Below are positions 1-9,219 of a stretch of 64,000 nucleotides of DNA, one piece after another. How positions within the stretch are numbered: the stretch's first letter is position 1; every line of letters starts with the position of its first letter. The stretch is from Pelobates cultripes (Eukaryota; Chordata; Amphibia; Anura; Pelobatidae), in the NCBI GenBank assembly GCA_933207985.1, contig OW240912.1, positions 235,400,798 to 235,464,797 of the forward strand, written 5' to 3'. The notes beneath the pieces are model-generated. The model saw only the letters and a list, made by a program, of their open reading frames with translations, ran no database searches and was not told where the DNA came from. The position numbers and the translations under genes are program-made.

Positions 1-287
1 TCATAGAAATACATTGAATCAATGCATCTGTATGAGGAAAGTTCAGTGTCTCCATGCAGAGGGTAGAGACACTGAATGTCAGTGCTGCACACTGTACAGC
101 CAAAGGAACCACCTCTGGTAGCCATCTGAGGAGTGGCCAATGGAGGTATCCCTAGGCTGTAATGTAAACACTGCATTTTCTCTGAAAAGACAGTGTTTAC
201 TGCATAAAAACCTGAAGGGAATGATTATACTCACCAGAACAAATGCAATAAGCTGTAGTTGTTCTGGTGACTATAGTGTCCCTTTCA
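1..287. repeat. T2/Kolobok-like MITE, right end
   Basis: The last ~60 bases, with a Caccagaac...gttctggtg hairpin followed by gactatagtgtcccttt, match the termini at 46,600-46,642 and 54,820-54,874. In those copies the end is TTAA; here it has decayed to TTCA. The left end lies outside the window or is not recognisable. TTAAAGGRR termini with TTAA duplications are known for T2/Kolobok MITEs of Xenopus; assignment is by that resemblance. Confidence 0.5.
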
Positions 288-1968
288 TTGTAAAAGGCAT
301 CCCTGAAAGTATGACACAGAAACTACTCTTGGGGGTTCAAAGCCAAAATCCTGGATGTGTTGCTAGTTTATGAGCTAAGCATCATCTGAATGGTTAGGAC
401 ATGACAGCTGGAATTCAGCCGGTTGTATACTTTTTGCAGAAACACAGGTTCCAATGGGGTGAGTCAGATCCCAGATGTGGTCTCTGAAGCATGTCTCATG
501 AGATGTAATAGCTATGATATATAGAAATTATATTTCACTTAATTACAAATATTATTAAGGGTTATGTAGCCCGTTTGAGTTCATTTCCAGATTTTAATTT
601 GGTTAATCAGAAAGTGCCACCAGATCCTATATGGGGCATTTTAATAATTCACTTAGGAAACTGTAATCATACCTTAATTCAAAGTTTTCATTAACCCTGA
701 ATAATTAAGATATTATTAGATCACACTCTTGGATTAGCCAAATCAACAGCTGGTAAACAAATATCACTGTTACTCAAATGTCAGTACAATGATCATTACA
801 TCAACAGATTTTACTATTACCATCACATAAAGTCATGATTTTGTTAATTACACGTGGTGAGTATTATACTACACTCTTTTTTTATTTTCCTCATCAGCAA
901 AGATATAACACACAAAAAAATCAATAAAATAACACATAGAGCGCATAACGACCATATTCTCATAGTAACAAGGTCAGACAATCAGCATCTGCAAGCAAGC
1001 AAGCTAGGAAATCACTGTTCCTGCAAAATGGTGAATAAGTCTGAAGTCTTAGTACCACGGACAGAATGAGGAGGAAAAAAAAAAAAAGATATCAGCACCT
1101 GCTCAGGACATAGTCCAGTTTGACCCAACTGGCTAGGGTAGGAATAGACACCTGAAGGTGAGACTTGCAGATAGCAATGTAAAACTGACGCCTCAAAGGG
1201 TTGCGTAAAGGAGCGGTACAATATTCATATATGCACAAGATCTCATAAGGAAGGACAACATAAGGAAGGACAATTCTTAGTTCTCCAAGATATGTCAGAG
1301 GACACCTTCTGGGTTAAACGAATGAGCAGCAGTGTCCAGGGCTCTGACGTCACATACTCTCTTGCAGGAGGTTAAGGTTAAAAAGATAACAAGTTTGGCA
1401 GAAAATTGTTAAAGAACAAGAGAAATATCTCACAGGACAGAGTATCGTGGTAAGAGTGGTCAAGCAAAACGAGTGCCGCAAAGGAGCCAACAGACAAAAG
1501 GACGACGACTGACAGGGACACCATCTATACCTTGATGTTTGGCTGAAACGACCAAACGATAATGGTTCACGATATGATATGCTTTCCCCTCATCATAGAG
1601 GAAAGTTAGAAAATGGAGAATAGACAGAGCTGATACGGGATCCAAATTCCATTCCAAGCACCAACCAGTCCATGAGGTCCAAGCAGATCAATAGGCTAGT
1701 CTTGTGTCGGGTACCCATGTGCCTTCAAAAAGTTGAAGATTTGACTTCAACACTCTGTCGATAGTCCAAGGTCCCCTGAAATCAGCCAAACCGTGAGATG
1801 GAGAAGGCCTTAAAGGATAAGAAGATGAAAGTGTCTGTCCTGATCCTCTAGAAGGTAATCAAGGGGCAGAAGAAATTGTGAAAACGCTATTATCTCATTG
1901 TAGAGCCTTGGAGACGAAGTCTATGTCTCATTGGGAAGAAACAATTTCCCTAGGAGGGAAACATTGGG
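288..1968. other. No gene recognised
   Basis: AT-rich sequence in the first half and more mixed sequence after 1,080. Short open frames on both strands show no recognisable protein family, codon structure or splice pattern. I see no TIR or LTR here. Confidence 0.5.
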
Positions 1969-2775
1969 TAGGAGGAGAAATTAAATACAAAGAAACAAGT
2001 CCTGCGCTCAAACTCCCATTACTCCTGGGCGGCAGCTACGACCATCGTACATATCAGCCCAAATACACATAGTAAAAACCAAAGAAAAAAAGTTACCTGC
2101 GCTCTTTCACTATTAAGGGTTAATAAGCATGTAGGGATGTATATAAAAATACCCCTTTCTGTCTCATTAGAGATATCTTTGCCAGAAGCTCAAGGAAGCA
2201 AGGTGAATGGTTAGAGTTAGGGCCCACCTAAGAGGTCTGCCTTGACGTGGCAGATGGGCATAACCTCTCATGGCCATTGGAGTACCTAAAAACATCCATT
2301 TGGTTAAAAATATATAGGGATGTGGAAAGAGCGCAGGTAACTTTTTTCTTTGGTTTTTACTATGTTTATTTGGGCTGATGTGTACTATGGTCGTTGCTGC
2401 TGCCCAGGAGTAATGGGAGTTTGAGCACAGGACTTGTTTCTTTGTATTTGTATTCACTTTTGTATCACACAGCTAGGTTACAATGCTGCTGCCCATCATA
2501 TGTGTTCCCTATTAGGGATTAATAAGCATGTAGGGATGTATATAAAAAAATACCCCTTTCTGTCTAATTAGAGATATCTTTGCCAGAAGCTCAAGGAAGC
2601 AACGTGAATGGTTAGAGTTAGGACCCACCTAAGAGGTCTGCCTTGACGTGGCAGGTGGGCATACCTTCTCATGGCCATTGGTGATAACTAAAAACCTCCA
2701 TTTGGTTAAAAATACATAGGGATGTGAAAAGAGCACATGTAACTTTTTTCTTTGTTTTTTACTAGGAGGAGAAAT
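1969..2775. mobile_element. Insertion with 13-bp flanking duplication and long inverted arms
   Basis: The 13-mer taggaggagaaat occurs at 1969-1981 and again at 2763-2775, bracketing 781 bp. Inside, two ~125-bp arms (1983-2107 and 2325-2449) are inverted copies, and the segment between them (about 2112-2368) is repeated directly at 2511-2762. No coding capacity is visible. A variable-length long target duplication combined with inverted and tandem terminal units recalls Penelope-like elements or a non-autonomous LINE-mobilised unit; that is inference. Confidence 0.5.
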
Positions 2776-2789
2776 GAAGTCTATGCTGT

Positions 2790-3045
2790 GGCGAAAGTAT
2801 CCTCGCCACTATTTTTTGGAGGGGCCTGTTTGCCAGCCTCCTACACTGTGACTATGGCCCCTGCAATAGACCTGGCTAAAATACTTTAAACAGGCTCTGT
2901 TTGTGCAATTGGGACTATATGGTTTACCGAACAGCCGCACGAACCAGAGACCACCCTGGAGCTTGTTAAGCTTAACTGATACATTGTTGCAATTTCCACC
3001 GCAGTGGTCTAAGTATTCGTCTGGGTGGCCGTAATTCCTAGGAAG
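2790..3045 (+). repeat. Partial ERV-like LTR (direct repeat of 10179-10430)
   Basis: Begins TGTGGCGAAAG and is ~90% alike to the first 250 bases of the LTR at 10,179, including the run through acagccgcacgaacc and cgcagtggtc. It stops at about 3045, where internal sequence starts, so this copy lacks the promoter and U5 part of the LTR, probably through deletion or recombination. Confidence 0.5.
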
Positions 3046-3535
3046 AGGCCGCAATTCTGGGAAGAGGCGCCCACTGATTTAATTGACTTTACATCAGAGG
3101 ATGTTAGCCTCTCTCCCCAGCAGCAACCGGAGGTACCCGAAGTAGGGTACCTCATAGACTGGTTCTGTGAGGAACCCCAACTGGCAGGTGGAAGTCTCTC
3201 CACCAACCCTACAGGGATGCTAGTCAGCCGGCCCAGATCCCCAGCTACAGCTGGAGTTACCAAGAGTAGGAACAGTCGGTCCTACTCCCCAGCGGCAGAG
3301 TATGTTATCGGGAGAAGAGACGGTTAATCTCTCTCCTCAGCGGCAGTTGAGACACGGTGTTGAGACAGTCGGTCTCACTACCCAGCACCAGTGTACAGTA
3401 CAGGGAGCGGAAGGTGTCGTCCTAGCTACAGCTGGAGTTACCAGGAGTAGGAACAGTTGGTCCTACTCCCCAGCAGCAGAGTATGTTATTGGGAGAATAG
3501 ACAGTCAGTCTTACTCCTCAGCAGCAGTGTGTGAT
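3046..3535 (+). other. Internal tandem peptide-repeat region, left part
   Basis: Plus-strand reading gives repeated units of about 15 residues ending in PQRQ or PQQQ (for example DVSLSPQQQ, VNLSPQRQ, VGLTTQHQ), in frame-broken order. The same units continue at 9220 on the other side of the chromovirus insertion, so this is one region split in two. No known domain. It may be part of a gag- or env-like tail of the surrounding LTR element; function unknown. Confidence 0.4.
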
Positions 3536-4248
3536 TGTAATATTTATTTTGTAATACTTCTTTAATTGGAACTCAACTGCAGAATTTCCTGGTTGCAGCA
3601 ACAATAAGTTTCACCTCCTTTTATATTGATATGAAACAATGGTCACTGTACCTTTAAATACACATGAAGGAAAAATTAGGCTTTGTAGCAATCCCTTATG
3701 AATAAGAGGAATAATTAGACAAAGTGACACTTTAGTGAGTTTTAGATACTGTGTAACATAAATAATAGGAATTGGCTTGTTTGGTAAAAGTATTACTTAA
3801 CTTAAAGGCAGTTCTGGCACTGGAAGGGTTAATTCACCCAATGAAGGAGAAATTAGAAGTCCGTTTCAACAAGTTGAGAACTAGGAGTGGAGAGTGGGGA
3901 AGTCCGTTTTAACAAGCCGAGGTCTGGGAGTGGAGAAGGTAGAATTCAGAGTTACAAGCCGAGGTCTAGGAGTGGAGAAGGTAGAAATCCGTTTACAAGC
4001 CGAGGTCGAGAAGTGGAGAAGGTAGAAATCCGTTTTACTAGCCGAGGTCTAGAAGTGGAGCAGGTAGGATCAAAAGTAGAGCAGCTGATCTTTCTGCAGC
4101 ACCTGTGCGAATAATCCAGCCCTTTGAATCTGGCGCGGTCTTCCTAAGTATCGTGGAGGGACCGCGTCAGAAAAAAGGGGCGGGGCTGAGCGCCGTGAAC
4201 CCGGAAGTGGGTTCCGGCGACGAAATACATGCCATGCTATACCTGACA
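3536..4248 (-). repeat. 3' LTR of chromovirus 1
   Basis: Near-identical to 8503-9214. On the minus strand it is preceded by a purine tract (4249-4261, GAGAAGGGGGTAC) that serves as polypurine tract for plus-strand priming. It contains five imperfect ~30-bp units ending agccgaggtct...agtggagaaggtag (3880-4065). Confidence 0.95.
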
Positions 4249-4261
4249 GTACCCCCTTCTC
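4249..4261 (-). promoter_or_regulatory. Polypurine tract of chromovirus 1
   Basis: Minus-strand GAGAAGGGGGTAC directly abuts the 3' LTR. The same GGGGG(G)TAC or GGGGGGCTAC pattern precedes the LTRs at 16825 (plus) and 59199 (minus), so it is a shared feature of these elements. Confidence 0.75.
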
Positions 4262-4282
4262 ATGGGGCATCCTCTGGGTGCA

Positions 4283-4810
4283 CTATTTCGGTTTGGAGGG
4301 GTAGCGTTTGTGAAAGGCAGTAACTAACCTCCTAGCATGTACATTAGATGAATCTTCCCAAGTGTCTTCATCAACTCCATAACCTTTCCATCTGATAAGG
4401 TATTGTAAGGAGCCACGGTGGACACGAGAATCCAAAATTTTGTGAATTTCATATTCTTCTTCACCTTGGACAATGATAGGTTCAGGAGTTGTTACTATTT
4501 CTCTAAAAAAAGGATCAGGGATGTGTGGTTTAAGTAAGGAGACATGGAATACTGGATGAAGTTTAAAACTTGGAGGAAGTTTTAGTTTAACAACGTTATC
4601 ATTAATGGTAGTAATTACTTGAAAGGGACCAAGAAAAAGAGAGCTCAATTTCTTTGAAGGACGGCTTGTGGTAATATTCCTTGAAGAGAGCCAGACAAGA
4701 TCCCCTACCTTGTAAGGAGGGGGAATTCTTCTATTATTGTCAAAAAACTTTTTCTGGTTATTTTGGGCGAGTTGAAGATTCTCCCGTAATTTGAGAAATA
4801 GAGAAGACAT
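4283..4810 (-). CDS. Integrase C-terminus with GPF motif and chromodomain (frame-shifted part of pol)
   Basis: 175 residues; the first Met is not the true start, because the frame joins the integrase core through a one-base break near 4876-4884. Residues 1-60 are the integrase tail with the PPYKVGDLVWLS block, residues 61-63 are the GPF motif, and residues 118-168 form a chromodomain with aromatic positions Y120, W141 and W151. Chromodomains of such integrases bind methylated histone H3 and bias insertion to heterochromatin; that is family knowledge. The stop codon lies just inside the polypurine tract side of the 3' LTR. Confidence 0.9.
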   Translation of the reverse strand: MSSLFLKLRENLQLAQNNQKKFFDNNRRIPPPYKVGDLVWLSSRNITTSRPSKKLSSLFLGPFQVITTINDNVVKLKLPPSFKLHPVFHVSLLKPHIPDPFFREIVTTPEPIIVQGEEEYEIHKILDSRVHRGSLQYLIRWKGYGVDEDTWEDSSNVHARRLVTAFHKRYPSKPK

Positions 4811-5538
4811 AAATTCGTTTTTTGATGTAACAGTAGGATTGGATGAAGTAATGGTTTGGATGGGGAATGAAGACGGATGAAACCATAGTTGGAGAAGAAA
4901 GGAGTCATTTTCGTACTAGAATGAATGGTATTATTGTAAGAAAATTCGGCCATAGGTAACCATGTGGTCCAGTCATCTTGGAGGTATGAACAATAACATC
5001 GAAGATATTGTTCCAAACATTGATTAACCCTTTCTGTTTGCCCATTAGTTTGGGGATGATAAGCGGAAGAGAGTTTGCGTTGAATTTGAAGGGAGAGACA
5101 CATCTCTTTCCAGAATTTGGAGGTAAATTGTGTCCCCCTATCAGAAATAATTTCTTCAGGAAGACCATGAAGTTTCACAATATTGTCAATAAAGACCTTA
5201 GACAATTCTACAGAGGAGGGTAATTTTTTAAAGGAAATGAAATGGGACATTTTTGTGAAGCGATCCACAACGACAAGAATAGTGGTGAAATGTTGAGAAG
5301 GTGGAAGATCAACGATAAAATCCATAGAAATGGATTGCCAAGGTTTTTCTGGAATAGGTAAGTTAAGTAGTAATCCAAAAGGTTGATTATGTTCTGGTTT
5401 AGACCTTTGACAGATAGGACATGTTTTGACATATAATTCAATGGTTCTATCCTGGCGAGGCCACCAATAATATCGTGAAGTTAGTTCAAGTGTTTTCTTT
5501 ATTCCAGGATGTCCAGCTAGGGGGGAATCATGAACCAT
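4705..5538 (-). CDS. Integrase, zinc-binding and catalytic core (frame-shifted part of pol)
   Basis: 277 residues. H10, C40 and C43 belong to the HHCC zinc-binding domain. The catalytic triad is intact: D73 (MDFIVD), D133 (SDRGTQF) and E169 (NGQTERVNQ). It would insert the cDNA and create the 5-bp duplication seen here. The frame is separated from RNase H by a one-base break near 5580-5588 and from the chromodomain by another near 4880. The residues after about 215 are out of frame and not real protein. Confidence 0.9.
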   Translation of the reverse strand: MVHDSPLAGHPGIKKTLELTSRYYWWPRQDRTIELYVKTCPICQRSKPEHNQPFGLLLNLPIPEKPWQSISMDFIVDLPPSQHFTTILVVVDRFTKMSHFISFKKLPSSVELSKVFIDNIVKLHGLPEEIISDRGTQFTSKFWKEMCLSLQIQRKLSSAYHPQTNGQTERVNQCLEQYLRCYCSYLQDDWTTWLPMAEFSYNNTIHSSTKMTPFFSNYGFIRLHSPSKPLLHPILLLHQKTNLCLLYFSNYGRIFNSPKITRKSFLTIIEEFPLLTR

Positions 5539-8261
5539 CTTAAGTAATTTATTCCTAAGAATGGGAGGAATATAAATTCTATTTTAAAATAAAATATACC
5601 ATCCTTTTTTGTTAGTATAGGTGTTTTGGGAAGTTCAAGATCCTTCTGATTCAAATTCTTTATGTCATCATGAAGAGAAGAGAGGATCCCTATTATTTTG
5701 TTAGGAGGATAATCATCAATAGTAGTTTTAGAAGGAATTCGAGAAAGAGCGTCAGCCTTTTTATTTCTAGTTCCAGGTCTGTATATTAATTGGAAGTTAA
5801 ATCGGTTAAAAAATAGGTTCCATCTAACTTGTCTAGCTGTAAGGGTTTTGTTAGTATAGAGATATTCAAGATTTTTATGGTCAGTATAAACTATTATAGG
5901 TTGTTTTGTATCTTCCAGAAGATGACGCCAATTTTCGAAGGCAGCTTTAACACTTAATAATTCTTTTTCACCAATAGGATAATTTTTTTTTTCAGCAGAG
6001 CTCAAGGATCTTGAAAAAAAGGCAACTGGATGAAGTGGATCTTGTGGAGTCTTTTGTTGAGAAAGAACTGCTCCGATGGCTGCATCTGATGCATCAACTT
6101 CAAGAACATATAAGAATGTTGGATTAGGTAGTTGTAGAATAGGTGCAGTTGTAAATCTTTTTTTTAATTCGTCGAAGGCTGTTTGTGCATCTTTATTCCA
6201 ATTAAAAGGACGTTTACTACTGTTGAGGAGGTTAAGAGGATGTGATACATCCGAATAGTTTCTAATAAATTTTCTATAGAAGTTTGCAAATCCAAGAAAG
6301 CGTTGTAATTCTTTTGTAGTAGTAGGAGCAGGCCAATCAATAATACATTTGATTTTGGAATTATCCATCTTCAAAGAATGAGGTGAAATAATGTATCCTA
6401 GAAAAGAGAATTCAGTAACCTCAAAAAGGCATTTTTCTGGTTTAGCGTATAATTTATGAGTTCTCAGTCTAGATAGAACCCATCTAACATGCTTCCTATG
6501 TTCATCCAAATTGTTAGAATATATTAAGATATCATCTAAGTAGATAATAACACATATATCCAGAAGATCTCTAAAGATATCATTTATAAAATGTTGAAAT
6601 GTTGCAGGGGCATTACAGAGCCCGAAAGGCATCACTAGATATTCGTAGAGACCATATCTTGTCCGGAAGGCGGTTTTCCATTCATCATCCTGTTTTATTC
6701 TAATGAGGTTATATGCGCCTCGAAGGTCGAGTTTAGTGAATATAGTTGCAGTTCTTAACCTTTCAATTAATTCATTTATTAGTGGAAGAGGATAACGATT
6801 TTTAATAGTTATTTTATTTAAGGCTCTGTAATCTATAATAGGACGGATGGTTTGGTCTTTATTCTTCACAAAGAAAATACTAGAAGCAGCAGGAGAGGTC
6901 GAGGGTCTGATGAACCCTTTGCGTAAATTTTCATTAAGATATTCTTTTAAAATTTCTAACTCCTTTTCAGAGAGTGGATAAATATGACCATAAGGAATAG
7001 GAGCTCCGGGTATGAGATCTATTGGGCAATCATATACCCGATGAGGAGGAAGTGTTTCCGCTTCTTTTTTACAAAAGACATCTGCAAAATCGGAGTAGAA
7101 TGGAGGTATAACTGGTTCTATAGTAGTTTGGAGAATAGGAATGTGTTGTAAGCACGTTTTTTTACAGAAATCAGAAGCAAAGGAGATGGAGAAGGGAGAC
7201 CACTTAATTAAAGGATCATGGGTTTTTAACCAATTAATTCCTAGAATGACGGGATAAAGTGGAGATTTAATAATATCAAATGTAATGAATTCGAAATGTA
7301 CGTTGTTGGTAATCATTCTTAGAGGGATTGTCTCATCTTTGATGGGTCCTGAGGATATAAATGAACCGTCAATAACTCTGATTGGAATAAAGTTAGTTTT
7401 TTGAACACAAGGAATTTTATTTTTTGAAACAAAAGAAAAATCAAGAAAAGTTCCATTAGCACCAGAATCAATGATGGCCTCAGTCACGATTCTTTTTGTA
7501 TCCCACTGTAATATGAGAGATATAGAAAAATAAGTAGATGCTTTTCTTTTTTGAAAAACGTTCAATATAGAGGTAGATGAATGAAGCTTACTACCTTTTG
7601 AATGTTTCAGTAGAGGACATTCGGAAATTAGATGTTCGTTCGAAGCACAATACATACATAAGTTTAGTTGTCTCCTTCTTATTCTTTCTTCAGAAGTAAG
7701 AGGACTTTTTATTATACCTACTTCCATAGGTTCAGTTTGTGGAGGAATTTTTTCAGGTAGTTTTAGAGTAGTGAAAGGTTTTCTCCAGGTAGAATTAGTA
7801 AGAACCCTTTCAGCTTTTCTTTCTCTTAGACGTCTATCAATACTGATGGACAGTTGAATCAATGCATTTAAGGTAGGAGGAAGTTCTGTACGAGAGAGTT
7901 CATCTTTCACAGCTTCAGATAATCCGAGACGGAATTGATTGCGTAAAGTAATGTCATTCCATTGGGTTTCTGTAGCCCATCTTTTGAATTCTGCAATATA
8001 ATCTTCAACAGGTCTATTCTTTTGGTGTAATGTTCTGATGGTTAAATCAGCAGTAGTTTGTTTAAAAGGATCTTCATATAATAAAGACATAGCTTCAAAG
8101 AACTCATCCAATGAATCTAATATGGGATCATCATTTTCCAAAAAGGAATGGGCCCAGGCCATAGGTTCACCTCTTAAAAAAGAGATCACTGAACAGACTT
8201 TGGATCTTTCGGTGGGATAAGATCTAGGTTTTAAAGCTATTAGTAGTTTGCAAGAATTCAA
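5517..8261 (-). CDS. Gag C-terminus, protease, reverse transcriptase and RNase H
   Basis: 914 residues in one frame; the first Met is internal because the frame is open upstream to the gag break at 8291-8298. Domains in order: capsid-like region (1-160), CX2CX4HX4C zinc knuckle (202-215), aspartic protease with DSGA (265-268), RT with D512 and YLDD (574-577), and RNase H (about 713-840) with D723, E766, D794 and D837. All catalytic residues I can check are present. Gag and Pol lie in a single frame, as in Tf1/sushi elements. The last ~20 residues are out of frame beyond the break near 5584. Confidence 0.93.
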   Translation of the reverse strand: MNSCKLLIALKPRSYPTERSKVCSVISFLRGEPMAWAHSFLENDDPILDSLDEFFEAMSLLYEDPFKQTTADLTIRTLHQKNRPVEDYIAEFKRWATETQWNDITLRNQFRLGLSEAVKDELSRTELPPTLNALIQLSISIDRRLRERKAERVLTNSTWRKPFTTLKLPEKIPPQTEPMEVGIIKSPLTSEERIRRRQLNLCMYCASNEHLISECPLLKHSKGSKLHSSTSILNVFQKRKASTYFSISLILQWDTKRIVTEAIIDSGANGTFLDFSFVSKNKIPCVQKTNFIPIRVIDGSFISSGPIKDETIPLRMITNNVHFEFITFDIIKSPLYPVILGINWLKTHDPLIKWSPFSISFASDFCKKTCLQHIPILQTTIEPVIPPFYSDFADVFCKKEAETLPPHRVYDCPIDLIPGAPIPYGHIYPLSEKELEILKEYLNENLRKGFIRPSTSPAASSIFFVKNKDQTIRPIIDYRALNKITIKNRYPLPLINELIERLRTATIFTKLDLRGAYNLIRIKQDDEWKTAFRTRYGLYEYLVMPFGLCNAPATFQHFINDIFRDLLDICVIIYLDDILIYSNNLDEHRKHVRWVLSRLRTHKLYAKPEKCLFEVTEFSFLGYIISPHSLKMDNSKIKCIIDWPAPTTTKELQRFLGFANFYRKFIRNYSDVSHPLNLLNSSKRPFNWNKDAQTAFDELKKRFTTAPILQLPNPTFLYVLEVDASDAAIGAVLSQQKTPQDPLHPVAFFSRSLSSAEKKNYPIGEKELLSVKAAFENWRHLLEDTKQPIIVYTDHKNLEYLYTNKTLTARQVRWNLFFNRFNFQLIYRPGTRNKKADALSRIPSKTTIDDYPPNKIIGILSSLHDDIKNLNQKDLELPKTPILTKKDGIFYFKIEFIFLPFLGINYLRWFMIPP

Positions 8262-8482
8262 AAACTCTCTGTACTTTGTTCTATCTCCATAAAATTTTCT
8301 GGATTACAGACAGCAGGATCACCAGCCGATTGAAGAGCGGCATGAGGAAGATGACCTTGAATGTCTCTAACATAGGTTAATATTCTCTCATTTGTAATTT
8401 GCAGTTCCTGTAACCCTTGAGCAATCGTATCCACTCTATTGGTTAGGGCAGAAACTTGAGAGTTGATATCTGCTGGTTCCAT
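8258..8482 (-). CDS. Gag N-terminus of chromovirus 1
   Basis: 74 residues starting MEPADINSQ, 20 nt after the 5' LTR. The related element at 13311 starts MEPADIPQ, which supports this start. A predicted coiled-coil segment (VSALTNRVDTIAQGLQEL) follows. The final ~14 residues are out of frame: the gag frame continues in the -1 frame from a heptamer at 8292-8298 into the ORF ending at 5517. Confidence 0.85.
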   Translation of the reverse strand: MEPADINSQVSALTNRVDTIAQGLQELQITNERILTYVRDIQGHLPHAALQSAGDPAVCNPENFMEIEQSTESF

Positions 8483-8489
8483 TGAATAA

Positions 8490-8502
8490 GGCTGGATTAT
8501 TC
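8490..8502 (-). promoter_or_regulatory. Self-priming primer-binding site of chromovirus 1
   Basis: The 13 bases directly inside the 5' LTR (minus strand GAATAATCCAGCC) are perfectly complementary to minus-strand LTR bases 9088-9076 (GGCTGGATTATTC; copy in 3' LTR at 4121-4109). No match to a tRNA 3' end (TGG) is present. Complementarity between the site and the transcript's own 5' end is how Tf1/sushi elements prime; predicted transcript start is near 9088. Confidence 0.8.
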
Positions 8503-9214
8503 TGTAATATTTATTTTGTAATACTTCTTTAATTGGAACTCAACTGCAGAATTTCCTGGTTGCAGCAACAATAAGTTTCACCTCCTTTTATATTGATATG
8601 AAACAATGGTCACTGTACCTTTAAATACACATGAAGGAAAAATTAGGCTTTGTAGCAATCCCTTATGAATAAGAGGAATAATTAGACAAAGTGACACTTT
8701 AGTGAGTTTTAGATACTGTGTAACATAAATAATAGGAATTGGCTTGTTTGGTAAAAGTATTACTTAACTTAAAGGCAGTTCTGGCACTGGAAGGGTTAAT
8801 TCACCCAATGAAGGAGAAATTAGAAGTCCGTTTCAACAAGCTGAGAACTAGGAGTGGAGAGTGGGGAAGTCCGTTTTAACAAGCCGAGGTCTGGGAGTGG
8901 AGAAGGTAGAATTCAGAGTTACAAGCCGAGGTCTAGGAGTGGAGAAGGTAGAAATCCATTTACAAGCCGAGGTCGAGAAGTGGAGAAGGTAGAAATCCGT
9001 TTTACTAGCCGAGGTCTAGAAGTGGAGCAGGTAGGATCAAAAGTAGAGCAGCTGATCTTTCTGCAGCACCTGTGCGAATAATCCAGCCCTTTGAATCTGG
9101 CGCGGTCTTCCTAAGTATCGTGGAGGGACCGCGTCAGAAAAAAGGGCGGGGCTGAGCGCCGTGAACCCGGAAGTGGGTTCCGGCGACGAAATACATGCCA
9201 TGCTATACCTGACA
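8503..9214 (-). repeat. 5' LTR of chromovirus 1
   Basis: 712 bp. Compared with 3536-4248 it differs by C/T in the caacaag(t/c)tgag segment, G/A in gaaatcc(g/a)ttt and one G in a G-run. It should contain the promoter, with the transcript start predicted near 9088 from the self-priming match. Confidence 0.95.
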
Positions 9215-9219
9215 GTGAT

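Larger units (their letters stand above)
3536..9214 (-). mobile_element. Complete Ty3/gypsy chromovirus insertion
   Basis: 5,679-bp element on the minus strand with 713- and 712-bp LTRs, each TGTCAGG...ATTACA read on the minus strand, flanked by a perfect 5-bp target duplication gtgat (3531-3535 and 9215-9219). Internal order is gag, protease, RT, RNase H, integrase, chromodomain, as in vertebrate sushi-type chromoviruses. The LTRs differ by two substitutions and one indel, so the insertion is recent. Three single-base frame breaks (near 8292, 5584 and 4880) disrupt the reading frame. Confidence 0.95.

Noticed and set aside
888..905. Minus-strand CTGATGAGGAAA as a hammerhead core
   Set aside because: No stem II between CTGATGA and GAAA and no flanking stems.
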